A DNA stretch of 64,000 nt, taken from the NCBI GenBank assembly GCA_963758025.1, contig CAVWUA010000003.1:124001-188000 (forward strand), given 5' to 3'. The notes below the pieces were generated by a model that saw only the letters and a list, made by a program, of their open reading frames with translations, did no database searches and had not been told where the DNA came from. The translations under genes and the position numbers were made by a program. This DNA comes from CAVWUA01 sp963758025. Lineage in GTDB: Bacteria; Planctomycetota; Planctomycetia; Isosphaerales; Isosphaeraceae. Each line of letters opens with the position of its first letter. Position 1 is the stretch's first letter. Below are positions 1 through 10,044 of this stretch, one piece after another.

Positions 1-672
1 GACCAGCTTGAGGAGCACACGATCACCGCTCCGTTCGACGGTTACGTCGTCTCCGAACACACCGAGGTCGGCCAGTGGGTTTCCAAGGGGCAGCCGATCG
101 TCGAGATGGTCGAGATGGACAGCGTGGACGTGACCGTGATGGTCCTGGAGGACTATGTGCGGTTCGTCAAGGTTGGTGATGAGGTCGTCACCGAGTTCGA
201 TGCCCTGCCCGATGAACCGTTCGCGGGCAAGGTCGTCAGCATCGTGCCACAGGCGGACCTCCGCTCGCGGAGCTTCCCGGTGAAGGTAAGGGTCCCGAAT
301 CATGCCGAGGGTGGCAGTGTCGCGCTCAAGTCCGGCATGCTCGCCCGGATCAACCTGCCGGTCGGCCCGACGGAGCAGGCCCTGCTCGTGCCCAAGGATG
401 CCCTGGTCCTGGGGGGCAACTCGCCGACCGTGTACGTAATCGACCCCGACCCGAAGAACCCCAAGCAAGGGCTCGTCCGTCCGGTGCCGGTCCGGATCGG
501 CGTCGCCTCCGGTGGCTTGATCCAGGTCGATGGGGCCTTGAAGCCGGGCGAGACGGTCGTTGTCGAGGGGAACGAGCGACTCCGTCCCGGTCAGGCCGTC
601 GCACCGACGCATACCGTGGCTGTCGCGGACCCGTCCGCCGCGCGTAACGTAAAATCCCCCGGCACCCGATAA
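1..672 (+). CDS. RND efflux periplasmic adaptor (membrane fusion protein), 3' part
   Basis: This is the C-terminal part of an HlyD/AcrA-family adaptor; the reading frame is open from the first base, so the gene starts outside the window. The first residues (TITAPFDGYVVSE, GQWVSKGQPIVEM) are the second half of the lipoyl/barrel-sandwich hybrid domain. A beta-barrel domain and a membrane-proximal domain (LLVPKDALVLGG, VVVEGNERLRPGQAV) follow. In this family the adaptor bridges the inner-membrane RND pump and an outer-membrane channel in the periplasm. The RND pump gene follows 20 bp downstream on the same strand, so the two very probably form an operon. Substrate cannot be told from sequence. 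Confidence 0.9.
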   Translation, partial: DQLEEHTITAPFDGYVVSEHTEVGQWVSKGQPIVEMVEMDSVDVTVMVLEDYVRFVKVGDEVVTEFDALPDEPFAGKVVSIVPQADLRSRSFPVKVRVPNHAEGGSVALKSGMLARINLPVGPTEQALLVPKDALVLGGNSPTVYVIDPDPKNPKQGLVRPVPVRIGVASGGLIQVDGALKPGETVVVEGNERLRPGQAVAPTHTVAVADPSAARNVKSPGTR

Positions 673-692
673 GACGCGAGGCATAGACACCC

Positions 693-3600
693 ATGCAACT
701 GATCGAAGCCTTTGTCCAAAACCGGGTCAAGGTCACCGTCGGCGTGCTGCTGGTCGCACTCTTCGGCGTCATCGCGCTTCTTCGCATGCCGACGCAGTTG
801 ACCCCCGAGGTTCAGGTCCCCACCATCACCGTCGAGACCCGCTGGCCAGGGGCCAGCCCGCAGGAGGTCGAACGCGAGATCATCCTGGAGCAGGAGGAGC
901 AGCTCAAGAGCGTCGAGGGCGTGACCAAGATGACGTCCGAGTCGATGGACTCGACCGGGCGGGTCACGATGGAATTCGTCGTCGGCACGGACATGTCCGA
1001 GGCCCTGCTGATGACCAGCACGAGGCTCCAGCAGGTGCCGGAATACCCCGAGGATGCCGATGAGCCGATCGTCAGCACCTCGAACCTCTCCGACCGCCCG
1101 ATCGCCTGGTTCATTCTCAGCCAGAAGACACCCACGGCGGAGGAAATTCGTGCGTTTCAGAAAAGCCACCCGAAGGTGGCCAACGCGCCTCGCCTCCGCC
1201 TTACGCACGGACAACGCCGGCCTCATCTTCCGCCGGATCAAGGACGTGGCGAAGACCTACCCGGAGGTCGCCGCGCTGCTGCCGCCGCCGAAAGACGTGC
1301 CCAAGATGCGGAGGTTCGCCGAGGACTTCATCGAGGCCCGCTTCGAACGCGTGCCCGGCGTCTCCAACTCGAACGTTCTGGGCGGTCGTGAAGAAGAAAT
1401 GCAGGTGATCGTCGATCCGCAACGTCTGGCGGCGCGGCAGATCTCCATCGACGACGTTCGCACCGCCCTCCGCGGCCAGAACAAGGACACCTCCGGCGGC
1501 GACTTCTGGGAAGGCAAGCGCCGGTATGTCGTCCGCACCCTCGGCCAGTTCCGCAACCCCGAGCAGGTCGCCAACGTGATCATCGCCCGGCGTGACGGCG
1601 CGTCGGTCAAGGTGCGCGACGTGGGGGAGGTGAAGCTCGGTTACAAGAAGCCCGACGGCATGGTCCAGCGCTACGGCACGTCGAATATCGCCGTCAACGC
1701 CCTCCGGGATACCGGCGCCAACGTGCTCGACGTCATGGAGGGCCTCCGCAAGGCCGTCAACGAGTTGAACGAGGGGGTCCTCGATCAGCAAGGGCTTCAG
1801 CTCACCCAGGTTTACGACGAGACCGATTACATCTACTCGGCGATCGGACTCGTGCAGGAGAACATCGTCATCGGCGGTTTGCTGACCGTCGCCGTCCTGC
1901 TGTTGTTCCTGCGAAGCGCCCGATCGACCCTGGTTATCGGCCTGGCCATTCCGACCAGTCTCATCGGTACGTTCCTGATCCTGAACCTGCTGGGCCGGTC
2001 GCTGAATGTCATCAGTCTCGCGGGCCTGGCGTTCGCGGTCGGGATGCTGGTCGATAACGCGGTGGTCGTCCTGGAGAACATCTACCAGCACCACCAGGCG
2101 GGCGATCCCCCCTTCCGCGCCGCGGTCGAAGGGGGCTCAGGAGGTCTGGGGTGCGGTCGTCGCCTCGACGCTGACCACCCTGGCGGTCTTCCTGCCCGTG
2201 CTGTTCGTCGAGGAGGAAGCCGGTCAGCTCTTCCGCGACATTGCGCTGGCCATCAGCGCGGCGGTCGGTCTGTCGCTGCTCGTCTCCATCACGGTGATTC
2301 CGACCGCCGCCGCCGCGATCCTCCGCGACGATTCGAGCGAGTCGGCCCCTGCCCAGTCCGGCTCGCACGGCAACGGCCAGCCAGGTGACGGCGCGGTCCG
2401 CACCAACGGCGAGCACGCGACGCCTCCCTCACCCACCGCCACCAAGACTGCCCGTTCCAGCGGCCTCGGCAAGGCCTTGCATCTCCCCGGCCGCGTGCTC
2501 AAAGGGGTAATCCTCCGCCCGGCCGACGCCCTCGGCGGCGGTTTCGTCAAGGCCGTCGTTGGCATCAACGCCTGGGCACAGCGGGGGATCTTGAGACAGG
2601 TCGTGATGGTCGTCGGTTTCGTTGGCGCGTCGATCGTTCTCAGTTATCTGATGATGCCGAAGGTCGAGTACCTGCCCACCGGCAACCGGAACCTCGTCCT
2701 CGGCATTCTCCTGCCGCCCCCAGGCTATAACATCGACCAGCTCAAGGAGATGGGGGAGCAGATCGAGAACGAGCTGAAACCCTACTGGGATGTGGATATC
2801 AACGACCCGAAGGTCGCGGCGAACCTGAAGTACCCGCCGATCAGCGATTTCTTCTACGTCGCCCGGGGCCGGCAGTTGTTCATGGGCTTGCGCTCGGCCG
2901 ACCCCTTGCGGGCTGGCGAGCTGGTCCCCCTGGTCCAGGAGGTCGCCTCAAAGATCCCCGGCACGATCGCCGTGGCCAAGCAGTCGAGCCTCTTCGAGCA
3001 GGGCTTGACCGCCGGCCGGACGATCGACGTGGAGGTCGTCGGCCCCGAGCTGGAAACGCTCGTTGGTCTCGGCGGACGCATCCTGGGGCAGGTCAAGGGG
3101 CAGCTCATCCCCAAGGCGCAGGTGCGTCCCGTGCCGAGTCTCGATCTGTCCAGCCCCGAGGTCCACGTCGTGCTCAAGCCCGAGCAGGCCGAGGACATGG
3201 GCATCGACGCCACCCAGCTTGGTTATATCGTTGACGCGCTGGTCGATGGCGCCTATGCCAGCGATTACTACAGCGGCGGCGACAAGATCGACCTGACCAT
3301 CATCGGTCAGCAGCGCTTCGCCAACCGCACGCAAGACCTCGCCTCGCTGGCGGTGGCCACGCCGACGGGCAACCTCGTGCAACTGGAGGCCCTCGCCCGA
3401 GTGAGCCTCTCCAGCGGCCCCGAGCAGATCAACCACCGAGAGCGGCAACGGGCCATCACGATCGAGGTCTCGCCGCCGCCCGAGGTGCCGCTGGAGGACG
3501 CCATGGAGTTGATCGGCTCGAAGATCGTCAAGCCCTTGCGTGAGGGGGGCGAGCTGGGAAGCTCTTACCAGATCAATCTGGCGGGCACCGCCGACAAGCT

Positions 3601-4213
3601 GACGGCGACCTGGAACGCCTTGCGGTTCAACATCGTTCTGGCCCTCTTGATCACCTACTTGCTGATGGCCGCCCTGTTCGAGTCGTGGCTCTACCCGCTG
3701 GTCATCATCTTCAGCGTGCCGCTGGGGGCGGTTGGCGGGTTTGCCGGGCTCTGGCTGCTCAATCGCTTCCTCCTGCAACCGCTGGATGTCCTGACGATGC
3801 TCGGCTTCGTCATCCTCATCGGCACGGTGGTGAACAACCCGATCCTGATCGTCCACCAGTCGCTCAACCACATCCGCGAGGACGGGATGAGCCCATCGCA
3901 GGCGATCCTGGAAAGCGTTCGCACCCGCATCAGGCCAATCTTCATGACGACCTCGACCACGGTGCTCGGCCTGATGCCCCTGGTCCTGTTCCCCGGGGCC
4001 GGTAGCGAGCTGTACCGAGGGCTGGGTAGTGTCATGCTCGGTGGACTGATCGTCTCGACCGTCTTCACCCTGGTCCTCGTGCCGACGCTTTTCAGCCTGG
4101 CCCTGAAGACCAAGAACGGTGTGGCCCGTCTGTTTGGCTTCCGGGTCACCGAGGAATCTGAAGTTGCCGGAACCGTCGCGCCGAAGCCGCACGAGCCGGT
4201 CGCCGTCTCTTGA
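693..4213 (+). CDS. RND-family efflux transporter (AcrB/HAE1-like), two apparent frameshifts
   Basis: This is an inner-membrane proton-driven RND pump of about 1170 residues when read across two frame changes. It starts MQLIEAFVQNRVKVTVGVLL (TM1), then has porter-domain sequence (WPGASPQEVEREI), the TM2-TM6 block (SLAGLAFAVGMLVDNAVVVL, the proton-relay region), a second porter half and TM8-TM12 (MLGFVILIGTVVNNPILIVH). The frame moves near 1175-1205 and again in the G run at 2131-2135, where removing one G restores AQEVWGAVVAS. The second site is a homopolymer, which suggests consensus errors and not decay. A hydrophilic insert of about 60 residues (2330-2500) between TM6 and the second half is longer than usual. 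Partner adaptor lies immediately upstream. Confidence 0.9.
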
Positions 4214-4263
4214 GGGAGAATTCCAACCGAAACGCCGGTTTTCCGCCCCTCTGTGGAACGGGG

Positions 4264-5566
4264 TCAGGGCGTCGTCCGCTCCTCCGCGGCGAGGCGGAAA
4301 CCGGCGAAAATCTCGCGGATGTGCGGATAATACCAGTTCCGGAATGAGGCCCGGCAGAGAGGCCCGCGCGTGGCCCAGGAACCCCCACGCAAGACCTTGT
4401 GCCGGCCGTCGAACCACGCCCGCGAGTACCCTTCATAGGGAAAGGCCACGAAGCCGGGATACGGGGCGAAGTCCGAGGCGGTCCATTCCCAGACCTGTCC
4501 GGCCATGTCGTCGCACCCGGCGGGACTCCGGCCGCCGTTCTGGATGGACCGTGTGCCCCAGTGATGCCCGTCCGTGTTGGCCCTGGCCGGATCGGGCGGG
4601 ACATCTCCCCAGGGGAAGATTCGCGCCTGAGCGGCCTCGGTGTCCCACGCTGCGGCGCAGTTCCCATTCGGCTTCGGTCGGCAAGCGACGGCCGAGCAGG
4701 CGAGCATACGCCTCGGCCTCGTAATGCGAGACCCCCACAACCGGCACGCCGTCTCGCAGGTCGCGCTCCGCGAACATCGTGCGAACGCGCCAGCCGCCGG
4801 CCTCCGTCGGTATCCAGTCACGCGGGGCGTTGATGTCGTTCTCCACCCGCCAGCGCCAGCCGTCCGCCGACCAGAGCCGTTCGTCCCGGTATCCCCCCGC
4901 CTCGACAAACCGCGAGAAAGCTCGCTCCGTCACCGGCGTCCGGTCGATCCGATAGGCATCAAGAACGACCTCATGCCGGTCACGCTCGTTGTCATAGGCG
5001 AAGACGCGCCCGGTGGTCCCCAGGACGAACGGACCGGCCGGAACCGCGACCATCTCCCCAGATGGCTCAACGTTCTGGCTGTCCGGCTCCATCATGTCGG
5101 GCCGACGCTTGCGCTCCGGGGGGATCATCTGGAGCAGGAAGGTCAGGATTTCCTGATGCTGGCATTCGTGCTCGTAAACCAAATTCCCGACGAAGCCGTC
5201 ACGGAGCAGGGGGTTCGGATGATCGGGGGCGCAGTCGCTCAGAACCGTCAGGACCTGTTCGCGGACACGTCGGGAGAAGTCGAGGATCTCCGAACGCGCG
5301 GGCAGATGCACGCGGTTGGCCTTCGGGTTGCGCGTGGGGTCGAAGAGGTGGTCGAACTCGGGCTTCAAACTCGGATGTCCCCCAGCCTGGACGAGAACCC
5401 AGAACGCCTCGTAGGCGGCGATGTGACCGAGGTGCCAGCGCAGGGGGCTGAACTCGGCGTTGAGACTGCGGTTCAGGTCCGCGTCCTCAACCAGTCCGAC
5501 CAGCTCGATCGTCTGCTCACGGGCACGGGCCAGGGCCTCGGCGAGGGGGGTGATGGTTGCGGTCAT
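4264..5566 (-). CDS. EgtB-like nonheme iron enzyme (DinB + FGE/sulfatase-modifying-factor domains), one frameshift
   Basis: The N-terminal DinB_2-type helical domain carries candidate iron ligands in WHLGHIAAYEAF and YEHECQHQE, the HX3H and HX3HE arrangement of EgtB. The C-terminal half is an FGE-sulfatase domain (RLPTEAEWE, NTDGHHWGT, MAGQVWEWTASDF, LRGGSWATR). EgtB-type enzymes make C-S (or, in SenA, C-Se) bonds on trimethylated histidine. No egtD or other pathway gene is next to it, so the substrate is open. The frame shifts once near 4660. The ATG at 5566 (MTATITPL) was chosen because it lies just after the sirtuin stop, 14 bp away, suggesting co-transcription. Length of about 434 residues fits EgtB. 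Confidence 0.75.
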
Positions 5567-5580
5567 CGTCGTCGAGAGAC

Positions 5581-6321
5581 TCAAGAGGAAGCCCCGGGCG
5601 GTGGGGGAACGAGTTGCGGGAGGATGGTTCCGGCCGGGCCGTAAAGACCAATCTCCACTTCGCCACTGGCGACCGTCGGCTCCAGGTTGATTTCGATCGT
5701 GATTCGGCCCTCTCTTCTGGCCAGCCAGATGAGCCCGGCTGCCGGCTGAACCAGGGCACTCGTGCCGACGACCAGGAGCACGTCGGCATCGAGCACAGCC
5801 TTTCTGGCATCCTGCAAGATCGACTCGGGCAGCGGTTCGCCGAACCAGACGACCGCCGGCCGCAAGAGGCCGCCGCATGCCTTGCAGCGCGGGAGGTTCG
5901 GCAGGATCTCCCCCTCGCGATCCTCGACCCGGCCGCAGGCTGAGCATCGCACGTCGGCCAGGTTGCCGTGCAGTTCCAGCACGTCGAGGCTTCCGGCCCG
6001 CTGGTGAAGCCGATCGACGTTCTGGGTAATGAGGGTCAGTCGCGGCACGCGCTGAGCCATCAGGGCCAGGGCGACGTGGGCGGGGTTCGGCTCGGCCTGC
6101 GCGACCAGTCCGCGCCGCCAGTTGTAGAATTCCCAGACCCGTTCCGGCTCCGCCGCGAAGGCCTGCGGTGTGGCGAGCGACATGGGGTCGCGGCCTCGCC
6201 AGAGCCCACCGAGCCCCCGGAAGGTCGGGATGCCGCTCTCGGCCGACACGCCGGCCCCGGTCAGGACCGCGACATGCCGGGCCTCGGCGATCCGACGGAC
6301 AGCGCGTTCAAGTTCCGACAT
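5581..6321 (-). CDS. Sir2-family NAD-dependent protein deacylase (CobB-like)
   Basis: 246 residues with every sirtuin landmark: the NAD-binding loop AVLTGAGVSAESGIPTFRG (residues about 18-36), TQNVDRLHQRAG with the catalytic region, ELHGNL with the catalytic His, and a four-Cys zinc site (CSACG then CKACG). PAVVWFGEPLP follows the zinc module. The enzyme removes acyl groups from lysines using NAD+ in the cytoplasm. The residues that mark desuccinylases (Y and R of the YxxR motif) are not evident at the expected position, so simple deacetylase activity is an inference. It sits between the oxidase locus and the EgtB-like gene, all on the minus strand. Confidence 0.93.
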   Translation of the reverse strand: MSELERAVRRIAEARHVAVLTGAGVSAESGIPTFRGLGGLWRGRDPMSLATPQAFAAEPERVWEFYNWRRGLVAQAEPNPAHVALALMAQRVPRLTLITQNVDRLHQRAGSLDVLELHGNLADVRCSACGRVEDREGEILPNLPRCKACGGLLRPAVVWFGEPLPESILQDARKAVLDADVLLVVGTSALVQPAAGLIWLARREGRITIEINLEPTVASGEVEIGLYGPAGTILPQLVPPPPGASS

Positions 6322-6340
6322 GGCCCGTTGCTCCCCTCGC

Positions 6341-6586
6341 TCACAAGGGGGGCAAGGCGCCTCGACGGACGGCTCGAACGACGAAGAACGCCCCGGTGCT
6401 CAACAGCGTGAAGGGCATCGCCATCATCAGCAGGATGCTGTAAAAATAGCCGTCCTTCAGCTTCGAGGCGTCGCCTCCCTGGACGGCCAGGGCCTCCTTG
6501 CAGTTCGGGCAGGCGGATGCGTCACCGACCACAATCAACAGGAGGGCGAGCACGAGCAAGGGCAGGAGCCATCGGAAAGAACGCAT
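6341..6586 (-). CDS. Small secreted or membrane protein with CPNC motif at end of the cytochrome oxidase locus
   Basis: About 81 residues: a hydrophobic signal segment (RWLLPLLVLALLLIVVGDA), then the mature N-terminus ACPNCKEALAV, a short linker, one transmembrane helix (FYSILLMMAMPFTLLSTGAF) and a basic tail. The ATG at 6586 is preceded by a clear ribosome binding site (GAGGAG, 8 bp upstream), which decides the start. No family was recognised. Signal peptide plus exposed CXXC plus one TM places it at the periplasmic face. It is the last gene after SCO1-DUF420, so a thiol or copper-handling role in oxidase assembly is a reasonable inference only. Confidence 0.7.
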   Translation of the reverse strand: MRSFRWLLPLLVLALLLIVVGDASACPNCKEALAVQGGDASKLKDGYFYSILLMMAMPFTLLSTGAFFVVRAVRRGALPPL

Positions 6587-6625
6587 CGTGAAATCTCCTC
6601 CTCTCCATCCGTCCATCAATTTGAT

Positions 6626-7682
6626 TCAGTTCCCGAGCGACGACGTGAGGTCGAGCTGGTAGAGCATCAGGTACACAACCACGCCGGTGATCGAGACATA
6701 GAGCCAGACCGGAAACGTCACCCGAGCGATCCGCGAATGCTCGACCCAGCGGCGGCGGATCGCCCGCAGGAGGGTCATGATGATCAAGGGTAGAGCCACC
6801 ACGGCCAGGACAACGTGCGAGATCAGGATCGTGAAGTACACGACCCGGATCGGCCCGGTCCCTCGGAACGCGACGCCACCGCCGATCTTGTAATGATAAA
6901 CCAGATAGCAGCCGAGGAACAGGGCCGAGACCGCAACCGCCGTCGCCATGCAGAGCGTGTGCACCTGGACCTCGCCGCGCCCGGATCAGCCCCCAGCCGA
7001 GCAAGAGCAGCAACGTGCACGTGCCGTTGAGCGTCGCGTTGACCAGGGGAAGCCGCGTGACCCACCACTGATCCAGCCGCCGGGCCTTCGCCACGAGGGC
7101 GTCGAGCGCTTTCTTATCGGTCGCGTTAAAGTATCCGATGACCTGATTTCCGCGATCGACCAGCGCCAGACGCTGGCTGTGCAGAACCGACTCGGTCCTC
7201 GGGTCGTCGTCCTCCTGCTCCTCGACGCTGAGCCGGAAGCCATGCTGGATCAGGTCGTAAACGTCGTCCTCGGTCCCTGTGAGAAAGAGCCAGCGGTCGG
7301 GGTCGGCGTTGAACCGCTTGGCGTAGTCGGCCAGGACCTCGGGCGTGTCGTGCTCGGGGTCCACAGACAGGCTCACCAGCCGGACGCCGGTGCCTTCGAG
7401 TCGGTTTTGCAGGTCCTTCATCGCCGCCGAGATGACCGGGCAGGAGATCGTGCAGCGGGTGAAGATGAACGCACCGATCCAGACGTTGTCGGCCAGGTCG
7501 GCGTCATCCACCGTCCGGCCCGATCGTTCCGTCAAGCGGAACGATCCGAGTGAGGTTGGCGCGGCGCTCAGGTCCTGTCCGGCCGGAGGGGCAGGGCGGT
7601 CGGGAATGATCGAGGCGAGGACCGCCGACACCGCGACGGTCCAGAGCACGATGGAGATGCCGATGCGGTAAGGTCGATTCAC
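6626..7682 (-). CDS. SCO1/SenC-DUF420 fusion protein (copper chaperone for cytochrome oxidase), one frameshift
   Basis: The N-terminal TM helix (GISIVLWTVAVSAVLASII) is followed by a SCO thioredoxin-fold domain with the copper ligands FTRCTISCP (CXXXCP) and the distal His in VLHSQRLALVD. After about 230 residues the chain runs into LPLVNATLNGTCTLLLLLGW, the typical first helix of DUF420. The remaining DUF420 helices (AVSALFLGCYLVYHY, ITGVVVYLMLYQL) lie in another frame that begins near 6965. The indel is around 6975. SCO proteins deliver copper to the CuA site of subunit II. Start is the GTG at 7682, 2 bp after the stop of the upstream subunit IV gene. Confidence 0.85.
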
Positions 7683-7684
7683 GA

Positions 7685-8092
7685 TCAAGAGCCGCCGGAA
7701 ACGGTGCGCGAGGCCAGCAGAGCCGGCGTTCCCGGCTCCACGGGGGCGGAAGTCAACTCGTCTTCGCCCACGGTCATCGGCTCGCCCGGCTGCATGGCCA
7801 TGTCGGGCGTCAGGCCCAGCATCAGAACCACCGCCAGAATGCCGGCCGGAATGAGCATGATGTACACCCATCGCCCTTCGAACTTTAGGTGCATGAAGTA
7901 CATGCCCACCAGCGTCGCCTTCGTGATCGCCAGCGTCATCAGTCCGACCACCAGCAAGACGAACGACTGCTGGAAGAGCATCGCGTAGAAGTATTCCAGG
8001 ATCGTGAAGATCAAGAGGGCGAAGAAGATCTTCAAGTACGGCGCATGTGACTCGACTTCCTGCTGCTGACCGTAGGTCAGGTTATGAGTCAT
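7685..8092 (-). CDS. Cytochrome c oxidase subunit IV (prokaryotic type)
   Basis: 135 residues with three transmembrane segments (IFFALLIFTILEYFYAMLF, FVLLVVGLMTLAITKATLVG, YIMLIPAGILAVVLMLGL) and the family signature ATLVGMYFMHLKFE between TM2 and TM3. The C-terminal tail after TM3 is hydrophilic and about 30 residues long. Subunit IV stabilises the core oxidase and has no redox cofactor. It lies between subunit III and SCO1, the usual order for caa3/aa3 operons, and its stop codon almost touches the SCO1 start. The family identification rests on the signature and on context. Confidence 0.88.
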   Translation of the reverse strand: MTHNLTYGQQQEVESHAPYLKIFFALLIFTILEYFYAMLFQQSFVLLVVGLMTLAITKATLVGMYFMHLKFEGRWVYIMLIPAGILAVVLMLGLTPDMAMQPGEPMTVGEDELTSAPVEPGTPALLASRTVSGGS

Positions 8093-8127
8093 GAGCTTGG
8101 TCCTTATCGAGGCGACTGTTAGACCGG

Positions 8128-9073
8128 TCAGATCAGGTAAACAACCGTGAACAGGATGATCCAGACGAGATCCACGAAGTGCCAGTACAGGCCCGCCAGT
8201 TCGACCGGGCTATGACGCTCGCGGGTGTACACGCCGCGGAGGGACTGGACCCAGATGCAGGCCAGCATGATCACACCGCCGGTGACGTGCGCTCCGTGGA
8301 ACCCGGTCATGGTGAAGAAGCACGACGCGAACAGGCTCACGTCAGGCGTGAAATGGCCCGTCTGGCTGATGCCGACCGGCCAGGGGTGGCCTTTCATCAG
8401 CTCGTAATATTCCTTGACCTGAATGCTCAGGAAGAGACTGCCGATCAGCACGGTTGCCAGCAGGAACAGCGATGATTTCCGCTTGTTTCCTTGCTGAATG
8501 GCCGAGAGGGCGAAGACCATCGTCACAGACGAGCAGATCAGGATGAATGTGTTAATGGCTGTCAGGTCGATGCTCAGGGGGTTCATCGACTGAATATACG
8601 GCTTCGGCCAGTTCGATGTCTCCAGCTCCACGAGCTTGACAGTCGCGCCCGCGGACTTCAGGTTAGCCGCGAGCGTCCTCGCGGCTTGCGGCGGCAGACC
8701 CGGCGTGAGGGCGAAGCCGGAGTGGACCATGCCCTCGGCCCGATCCTCGGTGATGCCGGTGGCCGGTGGCAGGAGCTTGACCACGCGCTCGGGGTCCTTG
8801 CCGAAGGATTCGATGAGCACCCCTCGATGGTCGGTCAGACGCTCCAGGTTTGTCGCAGGGGGGAAGAGGTTGCTGTACGCCGTCGGCGGGCTGCCCGCGC
8901 AGGACGATGTACGTGCCGATCAGTCCGGTGAAGAACATGACCTCGGTCGCCAGAAAGAGCCACATGGCCACCTTGCCGGGGGTCACGGGGGGTCCTTCGA
9001 CGTGGGGGCGACTGGCGACCATCTCGCCTCGGTCAACCTGCGTCTCGGCCGGATACGCGGGGGCTTGTGCCAT
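8128..9073 (-). CDS. ctaE: Cytochrome c oxidase subunit III with an inserted soluble domain, one frameshift
   Basis: TM1 is KVAMWLFLATEVMFFTGLIG and the later helices include the subunit III signatures HPWPVGISQTGHF, FFTMTGFHGAHVTGGVIML and YWHFVDLVWIILFTVVYLI. Between TM1 and TM2 there are about 100 extra residues; standard five-helix subunit III has a short loop here. The insert (VVKLLPPATGITEDRAEGMV, then LKSAGATVKLVELE) matches the pattern of the ribosomal L7/L12 C-terminal domain. One frameshift near 8895 lies just after TM1. Start ATG at 9073 follows AGGTGG by 8 bp; a GTG at 9085 is the alternative. Upstream gene is ctaB. Confidence 0.88.
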
Positions 9074-9099
9074 CTCGGGTTCCACCTACCTTCGGAAGG

Positions 9100-10044
9100 T
9101 TACACCGGCATCGGATTCAGCAGCAGCAAGAGCAGCACCGCCGGCAAATACAGGAACGACGCCCGCAAGAGCCTGCGGGCCGTCGCGTCGTTGACATCGA
9201 ACCAGAACCGCGTGGCGAACGCCAGGTAGAACACGCCCAGGGCCAGCGCGCCGCCGAAGTACAGCATGCCGGTCAGGCCGAGCACCGTCGGCAAGAGGCC
9301 CGCCGGAATCAGGGCCAGCGCGTAACGCGCGGCCTGCCGGCCGGTGATGTCGCCATATGGATCAACGTTTGGCAGCATCCGGTGTCCGCCCCGGGCATAA
9401 TCCTCGCGGTAGAGCCAGGCAATCGCCAGGAAGTGCGGGAATTGCCAGAGAAAGACGACCAGGAACAGCGACCAGGCCCCGATGCCGAGGTTGCCAGTCG
9501 CCGCCGCCCAGCCGATGACCGGGGGCAGGGCACCCGGCACCGCACCGACGGCCGTGTTGAGAGTCGTGATCGGCTTGAGAGGGGTGTACACAAAGGCATA
9601 GAGCAGGAAGGTCACAAGGGCCACGGCCGCGGCGATCGGCTGCGTGCTTAACGCGAGAATCGTGACGCCGATGAGCCCCAGAGCCGTGCCGAAGAGCGCG
9701 GCCTCGACGGGCGCGACGGTCCCCAGCGGCAGGGGGCGATTGGCCGTGCGGCGCATCTTCGCGTCGCGGAAGCGTTCGAGATACTGGTTCCAGGCGCTGG
9801 CGCCTCCGGCGACCAGGGCGACGCCGATCAACGTCGGCAAGAGCGTCAGCATCGCGGCCGGATTGGCCGAGCCACGCGCTCCCAGCACGAACCCGACGGC
9901 CACCGTCAGAAGGACCATGACGGCGATCCGCGGCTTGGTCAAGGCGATCAGCCCGGCGAGCTTGGCCCCGAGGCTCGGGCAGGTGTCGTCCGCCTCGCGC
10001 GGTTCGACGATCAACGGCGGGGCGAGCGGTGCGGCCGTCTTCAT
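9100..10044 (-). CDS. ctaB: Heme O synthase (protoheme IX farnesyltransferase)
   Basis: A 314-residue UbiA-superfamily prenyltransferase with about eight transmembrane helices. The first aspartate motif is NQYLERFRDAKMRRTANRPL (NX3DX2MXRTXXRP), specific for heme O synthases. The second active-site loop is around FLAIAWLYREDYARGGHRML (YREDYXRGG). It transfers farnesyl to heme b to give heme O in the membrane. Its start codon overlaps the ctaA stop by 4 bp (ATGA), so the two heme-modifying enzymes are translationally coupled. Intact, with no frame problem. Confidence 0.96.
   Translation of the reverse strand: MKTAAPLAPPLIVEPREADDTCPSLGAKLAGLIALTKPRIAVMVLLTVAVGFVLGARGSANPAAMLTLLPTLIGVALVAGGASAWNQYLERFRDAKMRRTANRPLPLGTVAPVEAALFGTALGLIGVTILALSTQPIAAAVALVTFLLYAFVYTPLKPITTLNTAVGAVPGALPPVIGWAAATGNLGIGAWSLFLVVFLWQFPHFLAIAWLYREDYARGGHRMLPNVDPYGDITGRQAARYALALIPAGLLPTVLGLTGMLYFGGALALGVFYLAFATRFWFDVNDATARRLLRASFLYLPAVLLLLLLNPMPV

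Noticed and set aside
2948..4417. Long open frame of 489 codons on the minus strand opposite the RND pump
   Set aside because: High-GC shadow of the real gene; composition is dominated by Arg, Gly, Asp and His with no family motif, while the plus strand encodes a clear RND transporter.
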